Below, piece by piece: positions 31,101 through 45,100 of a stretch of DNA of 64,000 nucleotides. The notes under the pieces were generated by a model that was not told where the DNA came from, made no database searches, and saw only the letters and a program-made list of their open reading frames with translations. Where the stretch lies: the NCBI GenBank assembly GCA_963210315.1, contig OY723284.1:1860001-1924000 (forward strand). Direction: 5' to 3'. The position numbers were made by a program, and so were the translations under genes. This DNA is from Rhynchopus euleeides. Taxonomy: Eukaryota; Euglenozoa; Diplonemea; Diplonemida; Diplonemidae. How positions within the stretch are numbered: position 1 is the first letter of the stretch; each line of letters opens with the position of its first letter.

Positions 31101-34100
31101 GATCACGCGCATGTGTCTGACACCAGGAGAGTGCGGATATGGGTGTTTGTGGATCACGCGCATGTGTCTGACACCAGGAGAGTGCTGATATGGGTGTTTG
31201 TGGATCACGCGCATGTGTCTGACACCAGGAGAGTGCTGATATGGGTGTTTGTGGATCACGCGCATGTGTCTGACACCAGCAGAGTGCGGATATAGGTGTT
31301 TGTGTCTGACACCAGGAGAGTGCTGATATGGGTGTTTGTGGATCACGCGCATGTGTCTTATACCAGGAGAGTGCTGATATGGGTGTTTGTGGATCACGCG
31401 CATGTGTCTGACACCAGGAGAGTGCTGATATGGGTGTTTGTGGATCACGCGCATGTGTCTGACACCAGGAGAGTGCTGATATGGGTGTTTGTGGATCACG
31501 CGCATGTGTCTGACACCAGCAGAGTGCGGATATAGGTGTTTGTGTCTGACACCAGGAGAGTGCTGATATGGGTGTTTGTGGATCACGCGCATGTGTCTGA
31601 CGCCAGGAAAGTGCTGATATGGGTGTTTGTGGATCACGCGCATGTGTCTTATACCAGGAGAGTGCTGATATGGGTGTTTGTGGATCACGCGCATGTGTCT
31701 GACACCAGGAGAGTGCGGATATGGGTGTTTGTGGATCACGCGCATGTGTCTGACACCAGGAGAGTGCTGATATGGGTGTTTGTGGATCACGCGCATGTGT
31801 CTGACACCAGGAGAGTGCTGATATGGGTGTTTGTGGATCACGCGCATGTGTCTGACACCAGCAGAGTGCGGATATAGGTGTTTGTGTCTGACACCAGGAG
31901 AGTGCTGATATGGGTGTTTGTGGATCACGCGCATGTGTCTGACACCAGGAGAGTGCTGATATGGGTGTTTGTGGATCACGCGCATGTGTCTGACACCAGG
32001 AGAGTGCGGATATGGGTGTTTGTGGATCACGCGCATGTGTCTGACACCAGGAGAGTGCTGATATGGGTGTTTGTGGATCACGCGCATGTGTCTGACACCA
32101 GGAGAGTGCTGATATGGGTGTTTGTGGATCACGCGCATGTGTCTGACACCAGCAGAGTGCGGATATAGGTGTTTGTGTCTGACACCAGGAGAGTGCTGAT
32201 ATGGGTGTTTGTGGATCACGCGCATGTGTCTGACGCCAGGAAAGTGCTGATATGGGTGTTTGTGGATCACGCGCATGTGTCTTATACCAGGAGAGTGCTG
32301 ATATGGGTGTTTGTGGATCACGCGCATGTGTCTGACACCAGGAGAGTGCTGATATGGGTGTTTGTGGATCACGCGCATGTGTCTGACACCAGGAGAGTGC
32401 TGATATGGGTGTTTGTGGATCACGCGCATGTGTCTGACACCAGCAGAGTGCGGATATAGGTGTTTGTGTCTGACACCAGGAGAGTGCTGATATGGGTGTT
32501 TGTGGATCACGCGCATGTGTCTGACGCCAGGAAAGTGCTGATATGGGTGTTTGTGGATCACGCGCATGTGTCTGACACCAGCAGAGTGCGGATATAGGTG
32601 TTTGTGTCTGACACCAGGAGAGTGCTGATATGGGTGTTTGTGGATCACGCGCATGTGTCTGACACCAGGAGAGTGCTGATATGGGTGTTTGTGGATCACG
32701 CGCATGTGTCTGACACCAGGAGAGTGCGGATATGGGTGTTTGTGGATCACGCGCATGTGTCTGACACCAGGAGAGTGCTGATATGGGTGTTTGTGGATCA
32801 CGCGCATGTGTCTGACACCAGGAGAGTGCTGATATGGGTGTTTGTGGATCACGCGCATGTGTCTGACACCAGCAGAGTGCGGATATAGGTGTTTGTGTCT
32901 GACACCAGGAGAGTGCTGATATGGGTGTTTGTGGATCACGCGCATGTGTCTTATACCAGGAGAGTGCTGATATGGGTGTTTGTGGATCACGCGCATGTGT
33001 CTGACACCAGGAGAGTGCTGATATGGGTGTTTGTGGATCACGCGCATGTGTCTGACACCAGCAGAGTGCGGATATAGGTGTTTGTGTCTGACACCAGGAG
33101 AGTACTGATATGGGTGTTTGTGGATCACGCGCATGTGTCTGACGCCAGGAAAGTGCTGATATGGGTGTTTGTGGATCACGCGCATGTGTCTTATACCAGG
33201 AGAGTGCTGATATGGGTGTTTGTGGATCACGCGCATGTGTCTGACACCAGGAGAGTGCGGATATGGGTGTTTGTGGATCACGCGCATGTGTCTGACACCA
33301 GGAGAGTGCTGATATGGGTGTTTGTGGATCACGCGCATGTGTCTGACACCAGGAGAGTGCTGATATGGGTGTTTGTGGATCACGCGCATGTGTCTGACAC
33401 CAGCAGAGTGCGGATATAGGTGTTTGTGTCTGACACCAGGAGAGTGCTGATATGGGTGTTTGTGGATCACGCGCATGTGTCTGACACCAGGAGAGTGCTG
33501 ATATGGGTGTTTGTGGATCACGCGCATGTGTCTGACACCAGGAGAGTGCGGATATGGGTGTTTGTGGATCACGCGCATGTGTCTGACACCAGGAGAGTGC
33601 TGATATGGGTGTTTGTGGATCACGCGCATGTGTCTGACACCAGGAGAGTGCTGATATGGGTGTTTGTGGATCACGCGCATGTGTCTGACACCAGCAGAGT
33701 GCGGATATAGGTGTTTGTGTCTGACACCAGGAGAGTGCTGATATGGGTGTTTGTGGATCACGCGCATGTGTCTGACGCCAGGAAAGTGCTGATATGGGTG
33801 TTTGTGGATCACGCGCATGTGTCTTATACCAGGAGAGTGCTGATATGGGTGTTTGTGGATCACGCGCATGTGTCTGACACCAGGAGAGTGCTGATATGGG
33901 TGTTTGTGGATCACGCGCATGTGTCTGACACCAGGAGAGTGCTGATATGGGTGTTTGTGGATCACGCGCATGTGTCTGACACCAGCAGAGTGCGGATATA
34001 GGTGTTTGTGTCTGACACCAGGAGAGTGCTGATATGGGTGTTTGTGGATCACGCGCATGTGTCTGACGCCAGGAAAGTGCTGATATGGGTGTTTGTGGAT

Positions 34101-35062
34101 CACGCGCATGTGTCTTATACCAGGAGAGTGCTGATATGGGTGTTTGTGGATCACGCGCATGTGTCTGACACCAGGAGAGTGCGGATATGGGTGTTTGTGG
34201 ATCACGCGCATGTGTCTTATACCAGGAGAGTGCTGATATGGGTGTTTGTGGATCACGCGCATGTGTCTGACACCAGGAGAGTGCTGATATGGGTGTTTGT
34301 GGATCACGCGCATGTGTCTGACACCAGGAGAGTGCGGATATGGGTGTTTGTGGATCACGCGCATGTGTCTGACACCAGGAGAGTGCGGATATGGGTGTTT
34401 GTGGATCACGCGCATGTGTCTTGCACCAGGAGAGTGCGGATATGCGTGTTTGTGGATCACGCGCATGTGTCTTATACCAGGAGCGTGCTGATATGGGTGT
34501 TTGTGGATCACGCGCATGTGTCTGACACCAGGAGAGTGCTGATATGGGTGTTTGTGGATCACGCGCATGTGTCTGACACCAGGAGAGTGCTGATATGGGT
34601 GTTTGTGGATCACGCGCATGTGTCTTATACCAGGAGCGTGCTGATATGGGTGTTTGTGGATCACGCGCATGTGTCTGACACCAGGAGAGTGCTGATATGG
34701 GTGTTTGTGGATCACGCGCATGTGTCTTGCACCAGGAGAGTGCGGATATGGGTGTTTGTGGATCACGCGCATGTGTCTTGCACCAGGAGAGTGCGGATAT
34801 GGGTGTTTGTGGATCACGCGCATGTGTCTTATACCAGGAGCGTGCTGATATGGGTGTTTGTGGATCACGCGCATGTGTCTGACACCAGGAGAGTGCTGAT
34901 ATGGGTGTTTGTGGATCACGCGCATGTGTCTGACACCAGGAGAGTGCTGATATGGGTGTTTGTGGATCACGCGCATGTGTCTGACACCAGGAGAGTGCGG
35001 ATATGGGTGTTTGTGGATCACGCGCATGTGTCTGACACCAGGAGAGTGCTGATATGGGTGTT
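28161..35062. repeat. 51-bp satellite array, segment 2, with periodic 36-bp units
   Basis: Same 51-bp family. Between about 28160 and 34040 a shortened 36-bp unit occurs repeatedly. It lacks the 15 bp GATCACGCGCATGTG and reads GATATAGGTGTTTGTGTCTG. Positions are near 28161, 30954, 31296, 31536, 31878, 32169, 32460, 32598, 32889, 33078, 33420, 33711 and 34002, so blocks of 2-6 normal units plus one short unit form a higher-order repeat. A linked variant (GACGCCAGGAAAGTGC) marks many of the same blocks. Confidence 0.97.
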
Positions 35063-35290
35063 GAACGATTTTGAACGATTTTTGGCCGTGCTCGTAGCAT
35101 TCCCCGTTGAGGGGGTCGCTATTTCGTGTTCTCCTGGCCGCACGGAGGCATTGCCTTACGTCGCCTCTTCCTCTTTTCCTTTGGTGGTGTGTTGGTCTGG
35201 CACAGAGGGCGGGACCGTGCTGATATGCACAGTGACGACTCTCCCTTTTGTTTTGTGCCCGCCTCCACCGAGATTCGGCTGTAGATTCGG
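35063..35290. other. 228-bp orphan insert in the satellite
   Basis: The array breaks after GATATGGGTGTT and resumes at CACGCGCATG, so 7 bp of the unit (TGTGGAT) are missing and 228 bp of unrelated DNA are present. The insert begins with a direct repeat (GAACGATTTT twice) and ends with another (GATTCGGC...GATTCGGC). It has no inverted ends and no coding frame. Its origin is not recognised; a filler insertion at a repaired break would explain the small target deletion. Confidence 0.8.
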
Positions 35291-38200
35291 CACGCGCATG
35301 TGTCTGACACCAGGAGAGTGGTGATATGGGTGTTTGTGGATCACGCGCATGTGTCTTGCACCAGGAGAGTGCGGATATGGGTGTTTGTGGATCACGCGCA
35401 TGTGTCTGACACCAGGAGAGTGCTGATATGGGTGTTTGTGGATCACGCGCATGTGTCTGACACCAGGAGAGTGCGGATATGGGTGTTTGTGGATCACGCG
35501 CATGTGTCTTATTCCAGGAGAGTGCTGATATGGGTGTTTGTGGATCACGCGCATGTGTCTGACACCAGGAGAGTGCTGATATGGGTGTTTGTGGATCACG
35601 CGCATGTGTCTGACACCAGGAGAGTGCGGATATGGGTGTTTGTGGATCACGCGCATGTGTCTGACACCAGGAGAGTGCTGATATGGGTGTTTGTGGATCA
35701 CGCGCATGTGTCTGACACCAGGAGAGTGCGGATATGGGTGTTTGTGGATCACGCGCATGTGTCTTATTCCAGGAGAGTGCTGATATGGGTGTTTGTGGAT
35801 CACGCGCATGTGTCTGACACCAGGAGAGTGCTGATATGGGTGTTTGTGGATCACGCGCATGTGTCTGACACCAGGAGAGTGCGGATATGGGTGTTTGTGG
35901 ATCACGCGCATGTGTCTTATACCAGGAGCGTGCTGATATGGGTGTTTGTGGATCACGCGCATGTGTCTGACACCAGGAGAGTGCTGATATGGGTGTTTGT
36001 GGATCACGCGCATGTGTCTGACACCAGGAGAGTGCGGATATGGGTGTTTGTGGATCACGCGCATGTGTCTGACACCAGCAGAGTGCGGATATGGGTGTTT
36101 GTGGATCACGCGCATGTGTCTGACACCAGGAGAGTGCTGATATGGGTGTTTGTGGATCACGCGCATGTGTCTGACACCAGGAGAGTGCTGATATGGGTGT
36201 TTGTGGATCACGCGCATGTGTCTGACACCAGGAGAGTGCGGATATGGGTGTTTGTGGATCACGCGCATGTGTCTGACACCAGGAGAGTGCTGATATGGGT
36301 GTTTGTGGATCACGCGCATGTGTCTTACACCAGGAGAGTGCGGATGTGGGTGTTCGTGGATCACGCGCATGTGTCTGACACCAGGAGAGTGCTGATATGG
36401 GTGTTTGTGGATCACGCGCATGTGTCTGACACCAGGAGAGTGCGGATATGGGTGTTTGTGGATCACGCGCATGTGTCTTATACCAGGAGAGTGCTGATAT
36501 GGGTGTTTGTGGATCACGCGCATGTGTCTGACACCAGGAGAGTGCTGATATGGGTGTTTGTGGATCACGCGCATGTGTCTGACACCAGGAGAGTGCTGAT
36601 ATGGGTGTTTGTGGATCACGCGCATGTGTCTGACACCAGGAGAGTGCGGATATGGGTGTTTGTGGATCACGCGCATGTGTCTGACACCAGCAGAGTGCGG
36701 ATATGGGTGTTTGTGGATCACGCGCATGTGTCTTATACCAGGAGAGTGCTGATATGGGTGTTTGTGGATCACGCGCATGTGTCTGACACCAGGAGAGTGC
36801 GGATATGGGTGTTTGTGGATCACGCGCATGTGTCTGACACCAGCAGAGTGCGGATATGGGTGTTTGTGGATCACGCGCATGTGTCTTATACCAGGAGAGT
36901 GCTGATATGGGTGTTTGTGGATCACGCGCATGTGTCTGACACCAGGAGAGTGCTGATATGGGTGTTTGTGGATCACGCGCATGTGTCTTGCACCAGGAGA
37001 GTGCGGATATGGGTGTTTGTGGATCACGCGCATGTGTCTGACACCAGGAGAGTGCGGATATGGGTGTTTGTGGATCACGCGCATGTGTCTTATACCAGGA
37101 GAGTGCTGATATGGGTGTTTGTGGATCACGCGCATGTGTCTGACACCAGGAGAGTGCGGATATGGGTGTTTGTGGATCACGCGCATGTGTCTGACACCAG
37201 GAGAGTGCGGATATGGGTGTTTGTGGATCACGCGCATGTGTCTTATACCAGGAGAGTGCTGATATGGGTGTTTGTGGATCACGCGCATGTGTCTGACACC
37301 AGGAGAGTGCGGATATGGGTGTTTGTGGATCACGCGCATGTGTCTGACACCAGGAGAGTGCGGATATGGGTGTTTGTGGATCACGCGCATGTGTCTGACA
37401 CCAGGAGAGTGCGGATATGGGTGTTTGTGGATCACGCGCATGTGTCTGACACCAGGAGAGTGCTGATATGGGTGTTTGTGGATCACGCGCATGTGTCTGA
37501 CACCAGGAGAGTGCTGATATGGGTGTTTGTGGATCACGCGCATGTGTCTGACACCAGGAGAGTGCGGATATGGGTGTTTGTGGATCACGCGCATGTGTCT
37601 GACACCAGGAGAGTGCGGATATGGGTGTTTGTGGATCACGCGCATGTGTCTGACACCAGGAGAGTGCTGATATGGGTGTTTGTGGATCACGCGCATGTGT
37701 CTGACACCAGGAGAGTGCGGATATGGGTGTTTGTGGATCACGCGCATGTGTCTGACACCAGGAGAGTGCGGATATGGGTGTTTGTGGATCACGCGCATGT
37801 GTCTGACACCAGGAGAGTGCTGATATGGGTGTTTGTGGATCACGCGCATGTGTCTGACACCAGGAGAGTGCTGATATGGGTGTTTGTGGATCACGCGCAT
37901 GTGTCTGACACCAGGAGAGTGCGGATATGGGTGTTTGTGGATCACGCGCATGTGTCTGACACCAGGAGAGTGCGGATATGGGTGTTTGTGGATCACGCGC
38001 ATGTGTCTGACACCAGGAGAGTGCTGATATGGGTGTTTGTGGATCACGCGCATGTGTCTGACACCAGGAGAGTGCGGATATGGGTGTTTGTGGATCACGC
38101 GCATGTGTCTGACACCAGGAGAGTGCGGATATGGGTGTTTGTGGATCACGCGCATGTGTCTTATGCCAGGAGAGTGCTGATATGGGTGTTTGTGGATCAC

Positions 38201-41200
38201 GCGCATGTGTCTGACACCAGGAGAGTGCTGATATGGGTGTTTGTGGATCACGCGCATGTGTCTGACACCAGGAGAGTGCTGATATGGGTGTTTGTGGATC
38301 ACGCGCATGTGTCTGACACCAGCAGAGTGCGGATATAGGTGTTTGTGTCTGACACCAGGAGAGTGCTGATATGGGTGTTTGTGGATCACGCGCATGTGTC
38401 TGACGCCAGGAAAGTGCTGATATGGGTGTTTGTGGATCACGCGCATGTGTCTTATACCAGGAGAGTGCTGATATGGGTGTTTGTGGATCACGCGCATGTG
38501 TCTGACACCAGGAGAGTGCTGATATGGGTGTTTGTGGATCACGCGCATGTGTCTGACACCAGGAGAGTGCTGATATGGGTGTTTGTGGATCACGCGCATG
38601 TGTCTTGCACCAGGAGAGTGCGGATATGGGTGTTTGTGGATCACGCGCATGTGTCTGACACCAGGAGAGTGCTGATATGGGTGTTTGTGGATCACGCGCA
38701 TGTGTCTTGCACCAGGAGAGTGCGGATATGGGTGTTTGTGGATCACGCGCATGTGTCTTGCACCAGGAGAGTGCGGATATGGGTGTTTGTGGATCACGCG
38801 CATGTGTCTTATACCAGGAGCGTGCTGATATGGGTGTTTGTGGATCACGCGCATGTGTCTGACACCAGGAGAGTCCTGATATGGGTGTTTGTGGATCACG
38901 CGCATGTGTCTGACACCAGGAGAGTGCTGATATGGGTGTTTGTGGATCACGCGCATGTGTCTTATACCAGGAGCGTGCTGATATGGGTGTTTGTGGATCA
39001 CGCGCATGTGTCTGACACCAGGAGAGTGCTGATATGGGTGTTTGTGGATCACGCGCATGTGTCTTGCACCAGGAGAGTGCGGATATGGGTGTTTGTGGAT
39101 CACGCGCATGTGTCTTGCACCAGGAGAGTGCGGATATGGGTGTTTGTGGATCACGCGCATGTGTCTTATACCAGGAGCGTGCTGATATGGGTGTTTGTGG
39201 ATCACGCGCATGTGTCTGACACCAGGAGAGTGCTGATATGGGTGTTTGTGGATCACGCGCATGTGTCTGACACCAGGAGAGTGCTGATATGGGTGTTTGT
39301 GGATCACGCGCATGTGTCTGACACCAGGAGAGTGCGGATATGGGTGTTTGTGGATCACGCGCATGTGTCTGACACCAGGAGAGTGCTGATATGGGTGTTT
39401 GTGGATCACGCGCATGTGTCTTACACCAGGAGAGTGCGGATGTGGGTGTTCGTGGATCACGCGCATGTGTCTGACACCAGGAGAGTGCTGATATGGGTGT
39501 TTGTGGATCACGCGCATGTGTCTTGCACCAGGAGAGTGCGGATATGGGTGTTTGTGGATCACGCGCATGTGTCTGACACCAGGAGAGTGCTGATATGGGT
39601 GTTTGTGGATCACGCGCATGTGTCTTGCACCAGGAGAGTGCGGATATGGGTGTTTGTGGATCACGCGCATGTGTCTGACACCAGGAGAGTGCTGATATGG
39701 GTGTTTGTGGATCACGCGCATGTGTCTGACACCAGGAGAGTGCGGATATGGGTGTTTGTGGATCACGCGCATGTGTCTTATACCAGGAGAGTGCTGATAT
39801 GGGTGTTTGTGGATCACGCGCATGTGTCTGACACCAGGAGAGTGCTGATATGGGTGTTTGTGGATCACGCGCATGTGTCTGACACCAGGAGAGTGCGGAT
39901 ATGGGTGTTTGTGGATCACGCGCATGTGTCTGACACCAGGAGAGTGCTGATATGGGTGTTTGTGGATCACGCGCATGTGTCTTACACCAGGAGAGTGCGG
40001 ATGTGGGTGTTCGTGGATCACGCGCATGTGTCTGACACCAGGAGAGTGCTGATATGGGTGTTTGTGGATCACGCGCATGTGTCTTGCACCAGGAGAGTGC
40101 GGATATGGGTGTTTGTGGATCACGCGCATGTGTCTGACACCAGGAGAGTGCTGATATGGGTGTTTGTGGATCACGCGCATGTGTCTTACACCAGGAGAGT
40201 GCGGATGTGGGTGTTCGTGGATCACGCGCATGTGTCTGACACCAGGAGAGTGGTGATATGGGTGTTTGTGGATCACGCGCATGTGTCTTGCACCAGGAGA
40301 GTGCGGATATGGGTGTTTGTGGATCACGCGCATGTGTCTGACACCAGGAGAGTGCTGATATGGGTGTTTGTGGATCACGCGCATGTGTCTGACACCAGGA
40401 GAGTGCGGATATGGGTGTTTGTGGATCACGCGCATGTGTCTTATACCAGGAGAGTGCTGATATGGGTGTTTGTGGATCACGCGCATGTGTCTGACACCAG
40501 GAGAGTGCTGATATGGGTGTTTGTGGATCACGCGCATGTGTCTGACACCAGGAGAGTGCGGATATGGGTGTTTGTGGATCACGCGCATGTGTCTGACACC
40601 AGCAGAGTGCGGATATGGGTGTTTGTGGATCACGCGCATGTGTCTTATACCAGGAGAGTGCTGATATGGGTGTTTGTGGATCACGCGCATGTGTCTGACA
40701 CCAGGAGAGTGCTGATATGGGTGTTTGTGGATCACGCGCATGTGTCTGACACCAGGAGAGTGCTGATATGGGTGTTTGTGGATCACGCGCATGTGTCTGA
40801 CACCAGGAGAGTGCTGATATGGGTGTTTGTGGATCACGCGCATGTGTCTGACACCAGGAGAGTGCTGATATGGGTGTTTGTGGATCACGCGCATGTGTCT
40901 TACACCAGGAGAGTGCGGATGTGGGTGTTTGTGGATCACGCGCATGTGTCTGACACCAGGAGAGTGCTGATATGGGTGTTTGTGGATCACGCGCATGTGT
41001 CTTACACCAGGAGAGTGCGGATGTGCGTGTTCGTGGATCACGCGCATGTGTCTGACACCAGGAGAGTGCTGATATGGGTGTTTGTGGATCACGCGCAGGT
41101 GTCTGACACCAGGAGAGTGCGGATATGGGTGTTTGTGGATCACGCGCATGTGTCTGACACCAGGAGAGTGCTGATATGGGTGTTTGTGGATCACGCGCAT

Positions 41201-41365
41201 GTGTCTGACAGCAGGAGAGTGCTGATATGGGTGTTTGTGGATCACGCGCATGTGTCTGACACCAGGAGAGTGCGGATATGGGTGTTTGTGGATCACGCGC
41301 ATGTGTCTGACACCAGCAGAGTGCGGATATGGGTGTTTGTGGATCACGCGCATGTGTCTTATACC
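35291..41365. repeat. 51-bp satellite array, segment 3 (~119 units)
   Basis: Same family, with one further 36-bp unit near 38339. TTATTCC, TTATGCC and GTGGTGATATG are local variants. It ends exactly at CTTATACC (41358-41365), the left target duplication of the 14.4-kb transposon. Confidence 0.97.
41358..41365 (+). repeat. left 8-bp target-site duplication CTTATACC
   Basis: CTTATACC immediately precedes the transposon terminus and is repeated at 55728-55735 immediately after it. Joining the two flanks with a single copy regenerates an in-phase 51-bp unit (GTGTCTTATACCAGGAGAG). Confidence 0.93.
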
Positions 41366-41379
41366 TAGAGGGTGGCAAG
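41366..41379 (+). repeat. left terminal inverted repeat of the 14.4-kb transposon
   Basis: TAGAGGGTGGCAAG, identical to the reverse complement of 55714-55727. Beyond 14 bp the two ends diverge (TTTCGAGGG versus CTGTGATTT). Confidence 0.93.
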
Positions 41380-41766
41380 TTTCGAGGGAGCGGTTGCGGC
41401 AAAAATCTCTGCGCATACAAGGCCACGAACCCATACCAGAAATCACTCTACGGAATATTTCCTGAGTATCCGGAAGTACCCGGAATTAAATGCTGCCCGT
41501 TTGTATAATTTAAACGCGCAATCAGATGCGAAAAAACCGTTCCCCCCTGGCTGCGGACTTTACCATTTTCGAAAAAAAAAATCGAAAAATTTTTCCCCAA
41601 AATTTCGCCCAAAACACCATTTTCCCGGCCCCAGACACACCCACACCCAGGAAAAACTGATTTTTGGACGAAATTTTGGGGTCCAAAATTTCCAATTTGG
41701 TGCTGAAAAATGGGCTGGGGGGGCCACAGGGCCAATATAGGGGGGGTTTTCTAAGGGTTCTGGGAC

Positions 41767-41946
41767 CCTCCAGACACAGCACATCTGCACTGTCTGGAGG
41801 GGTTACTGCATGTTAAACCCCATTCTCTGCTCCCAAGGCAGGGCAGCTCCTGGTGAGTAGGTGGTACCTGGCACGTCCTTGACGTGTGGTCCACCTCTCA
41901 TCAGCAGCTGAGTGGTGAGGGGCATGCCTCCATTTAACATACTGTA
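41767..41946. repeat. subterminal hairpin block shared with 16877-17010
   Basis: A CCTCCAGACA...TGTCTGGAGG hairpin (41767-41800) is followed by TACTGCATGTTAAA (41804), mirrored as TTTAACATACTGTA ending at 41946. GTTAAACCCCATTCTCTG, CCAAGGCAGGGCAG and GCTGAGTGGTGAGGGGCATG lie between. The block recurs in order before the 51-bp satellite. The TA-bounded inverted repeat could be an old MITE fixed in the family, or a transposase-binding subterminal structure. Confidence 0.7.
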
Positions 41947-42120
41947 AAGAGTGTTGGAGTGCACGCCTCCTGAGGGTGCCATGTTGGGCAGGACGAAAAG
42001 CCGACGGCTAGATACTCCTGTGCTGACTTCTGGCTGCTATGAGTTGAAATTCTCGGCGTCTGGTCGCGGTGAGCGACGCTTTTTTGGTGCGGAGCGACCT
42101 CTGCGAGCTGTGAGCGACCA

Positions 42121-45100
42121 ATGCAAATGGGTCAGAATGGGTCGTCCTGTGCCTGGAATACCTGGGGGCTGCTCAGGAAAGTCGGGGGCTGCTCAGCGGA
42201 TTCTATTGGTCTCCGGCATGCTGATGGGGCATCCGGCAGGGTGCAAATGGGTCGGAACGGGTCATCCTGTGCCTGGAGTACCTGGGGGCTGCTCAGGAAA
42301 GTTGGGGGCTGCTCAGCGGATTCTATTGGTCTCCGGCATGCTGATCGGGTATCCGGCAGGGTGGACACGGGTCGGAACGGGTCATCCTGTGCCTGGATTA
42401 CCTGGGGGCTGCTCAGGAAAGTCGGGGGCTGCTCAGCGGATTCTATTGGTCTCCGGCATGCTGATCGGGTGTCCGGCAGGGTGCAAATGGGTCGGAACGG
42501 GTCATCCTGTGCCTGGAATACCTGGGGGCTGCTCAGGAAAGTCGGGGGCTGCTCAGCGGATTCTATTGGTCTCCGGCATGCTGATGGGGCATCCGGCAGG
42601 GTGCAAATGGGTCGGAACGGGTCATCCTGTGCCTGGATTACCTGGGGGCTGCTCAGGAAAGTTGGGGGCTGCTCAGCGGATTCTATTGGTCTCCGGCATG
42701 CTGATCGGGCATCCGGCAGGGTGCAAATGGGTCGGAACGGGTCATCCTGTGCCTGGATTACCTGGGGGCTGCTCAGGAAAGTTGGGGGCTGCTCAGCGGA
42801 TTCTATTGGTCTCCGGCATGCTGATCGGGTATCCGGCAGGGTGCAAAAGGGTCGGAACGGGTCATCCTGTGCCTGGATTACCTGGGGGCTGCTCAGGAAA
42901 GTTGGGGGCTGCTCAGCGGATTCTATTGGTCTCCGGCATGCTGATCGGGTATCCGGCAGGGTGGACACGGGTCGGAACGGGTCATCCTGTGCCTGGAATA
43001 CCTGGGGGCTGCTCAGGAAAGTTGGGGGCTGCTCAGCGGATTCTATTGGTCTCCGGCATGCTGATCGGGTATCCGGCAGGGTGGACACGGGTCGGAACGG
43101 GTCATCCTGTGCCTGGATTACCTGGGGGCTGCTCAGGAAAGTCGGGGGCTGCTCAGCGGATTCTATTGGTCTCCGGCATGCTGATCGGGCATCCGGCAGG
43201 GTGCAAATGGGTCGGAACGGGTCATCCTGTGCCTGGATTACCTGGGGGCTGCTCAGGAAAGTTGGGGGCTGCTCAGCGGATTCTATTGGTCTCCGGCATG
43301 CTGATCGGGCATCCGGCAGGGTGCAAATGGGTCGGAACGGGTCATCCTGTGCCTGGAATACCTGGGGGCTGCTCAGGAAAGTTGGGGGCTGCTCAGCGGA
43401 TTCTATTGGTCTCCGGCATGCTGATCGGGTATCCGGCAGGGTGGACACGGGTCGGAACGGGTCATCCTGTGCCTGGATTACCTGGGGGCTGCTCAGGAAA
43501 GTCGGGGGCTGCTCAGCGGATTCTATTGGTCTCCGGCATGCTGATCGGGCATCCGGCAGGGTGCAAATGGGTCGGAACGGGTCATCCTGTGCCTGGATTA
43601 CCTGGGGGCTGCTCAGGAAAGTTGGGGGCTGCTCAGCGGATTCTATTGGTCTCCGGCATGCTGATCGGGTATCCGGCAGGGTGCAAAAGGGTCGGAACGG
43701 GTCATCCTGTGCCTGGATTACCTGGGGGCTGCTCAGGAAAGTTGGGGGCTGCTCAGCGGATTCTATTGGTCTCCGGCATGCTGATCGGGTATCCGGCAGG
43801 GTGCAAATGGGTCGGAACGGGTCATCCTGTGCCTGGAGTACCTGGGGGCTGCTCAGGAAAGTTGGGGGCTGCTCAGCGGATTCTATTGGTCTCCGGCATG
43901 CTGATCGGGTATCCGGCAGGGTGGACACGGGTCGGAACGGGTCATCCTGTGCCTGGATTACCTGGGGGCTGCTCAGGAAAGTCGGGGGCTGCTCAGCGGA
44001 TTCTATTGGTCTCCGGCATGCTGATGGGGCATCCGGCAGGGTGCAAATGGGTCGGAACGGGTCACCCTGTGCCTGGAGTACCTGGGGGCTGCTCAGGAAA
44101 GTCGGGGGCTGCTCAGCGGATTCTATTGGTCTCCGGCATGCTGATCGGGTATCCGGCAGGGTGCAAATGGGTCGGAACGGGTCATCCTGTGCCTGGATTA
44201 CCTGGGGGCTGCTCAGGAAAGTCGGGGGCTGCCCAGCGGATTCTATTGGTCTCCGGCATGCTGATCGGGTATCCGGCAGGGTGCAAATGGGTCGGAACGG
44301 GTCATCCTGTGCCTGGAGTACCTGGGGGCTGCTCAGGAAAGTTGGGGGCTGCTCAGCGGATTCTATTGGTCTCCGGCATGCTGATCGGGTATCCGGCAGG
44401 GTGGACACGGGTCGGAACGGGTCATCCTGTGCCTGGATTACCTGGGGGCTGCTCAGGAAAGTCGGGGGCTGCTCAGCGGATTCTATTGGTCTCCGGCATG
44501 CTGATGGGGCATCCGGCAGGGTGCAAATGGGTCGGAACGGGTCACCCTGTGCCTGGAGTACCTGGGGGCTGCTCAGGAATGTCGGGGGCTGCTCAGCGGA
44601 TTCTATTGGTCTCCGGCATGCTGATCGGGTATCCGGCAGGGTGCAAATGGGTCGGAACGGGTCATCCTGTGCCTGGATTACCTGGGGGCTGCTCAGGAAA
44701 GTTGGGGGCTGCTCAGCGGATTCTATTGGTCTCCGGCATGCTGATCGGGTATCCGGCAGGGTGGACACGGGTCGGAACGGGTCATCCTGTGCCTGGATTA
44801 CCTGGGGGCTGCTCAGGAAAGTCGGGGGCTGCTCAGCGGATTCTATTGGTCTCCGGCATGCTGATCGGGCATCCGGCAGGGTGCAAATGGGTCGGAACGG
44901 GTCATCCTGTGCCTGGATTACCTCGGGGCTGCTCAGGAAAGTTGGGGGCTGCTCAGCGGATTCTATTGGTCTCCGGCATGCTGATCGGGTATCCGGCAGG
45001 GTGGACACGGGTCGGAACGGGTCATCCTGTGCCTGGATTACCTGGGGGCTGCTCAGGAAAGTCGGGGGCTGCTCAGCGGATTCTATTGGTCTCCGGCATG

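Noticed and set aside
28155-41426. Minus-strand frames of 2,000-4,400 codons across segments 2 and 3
   Set aside because: Same period effect. The frames run unchanged through unrelated inserts and show no domain, signal or start context.
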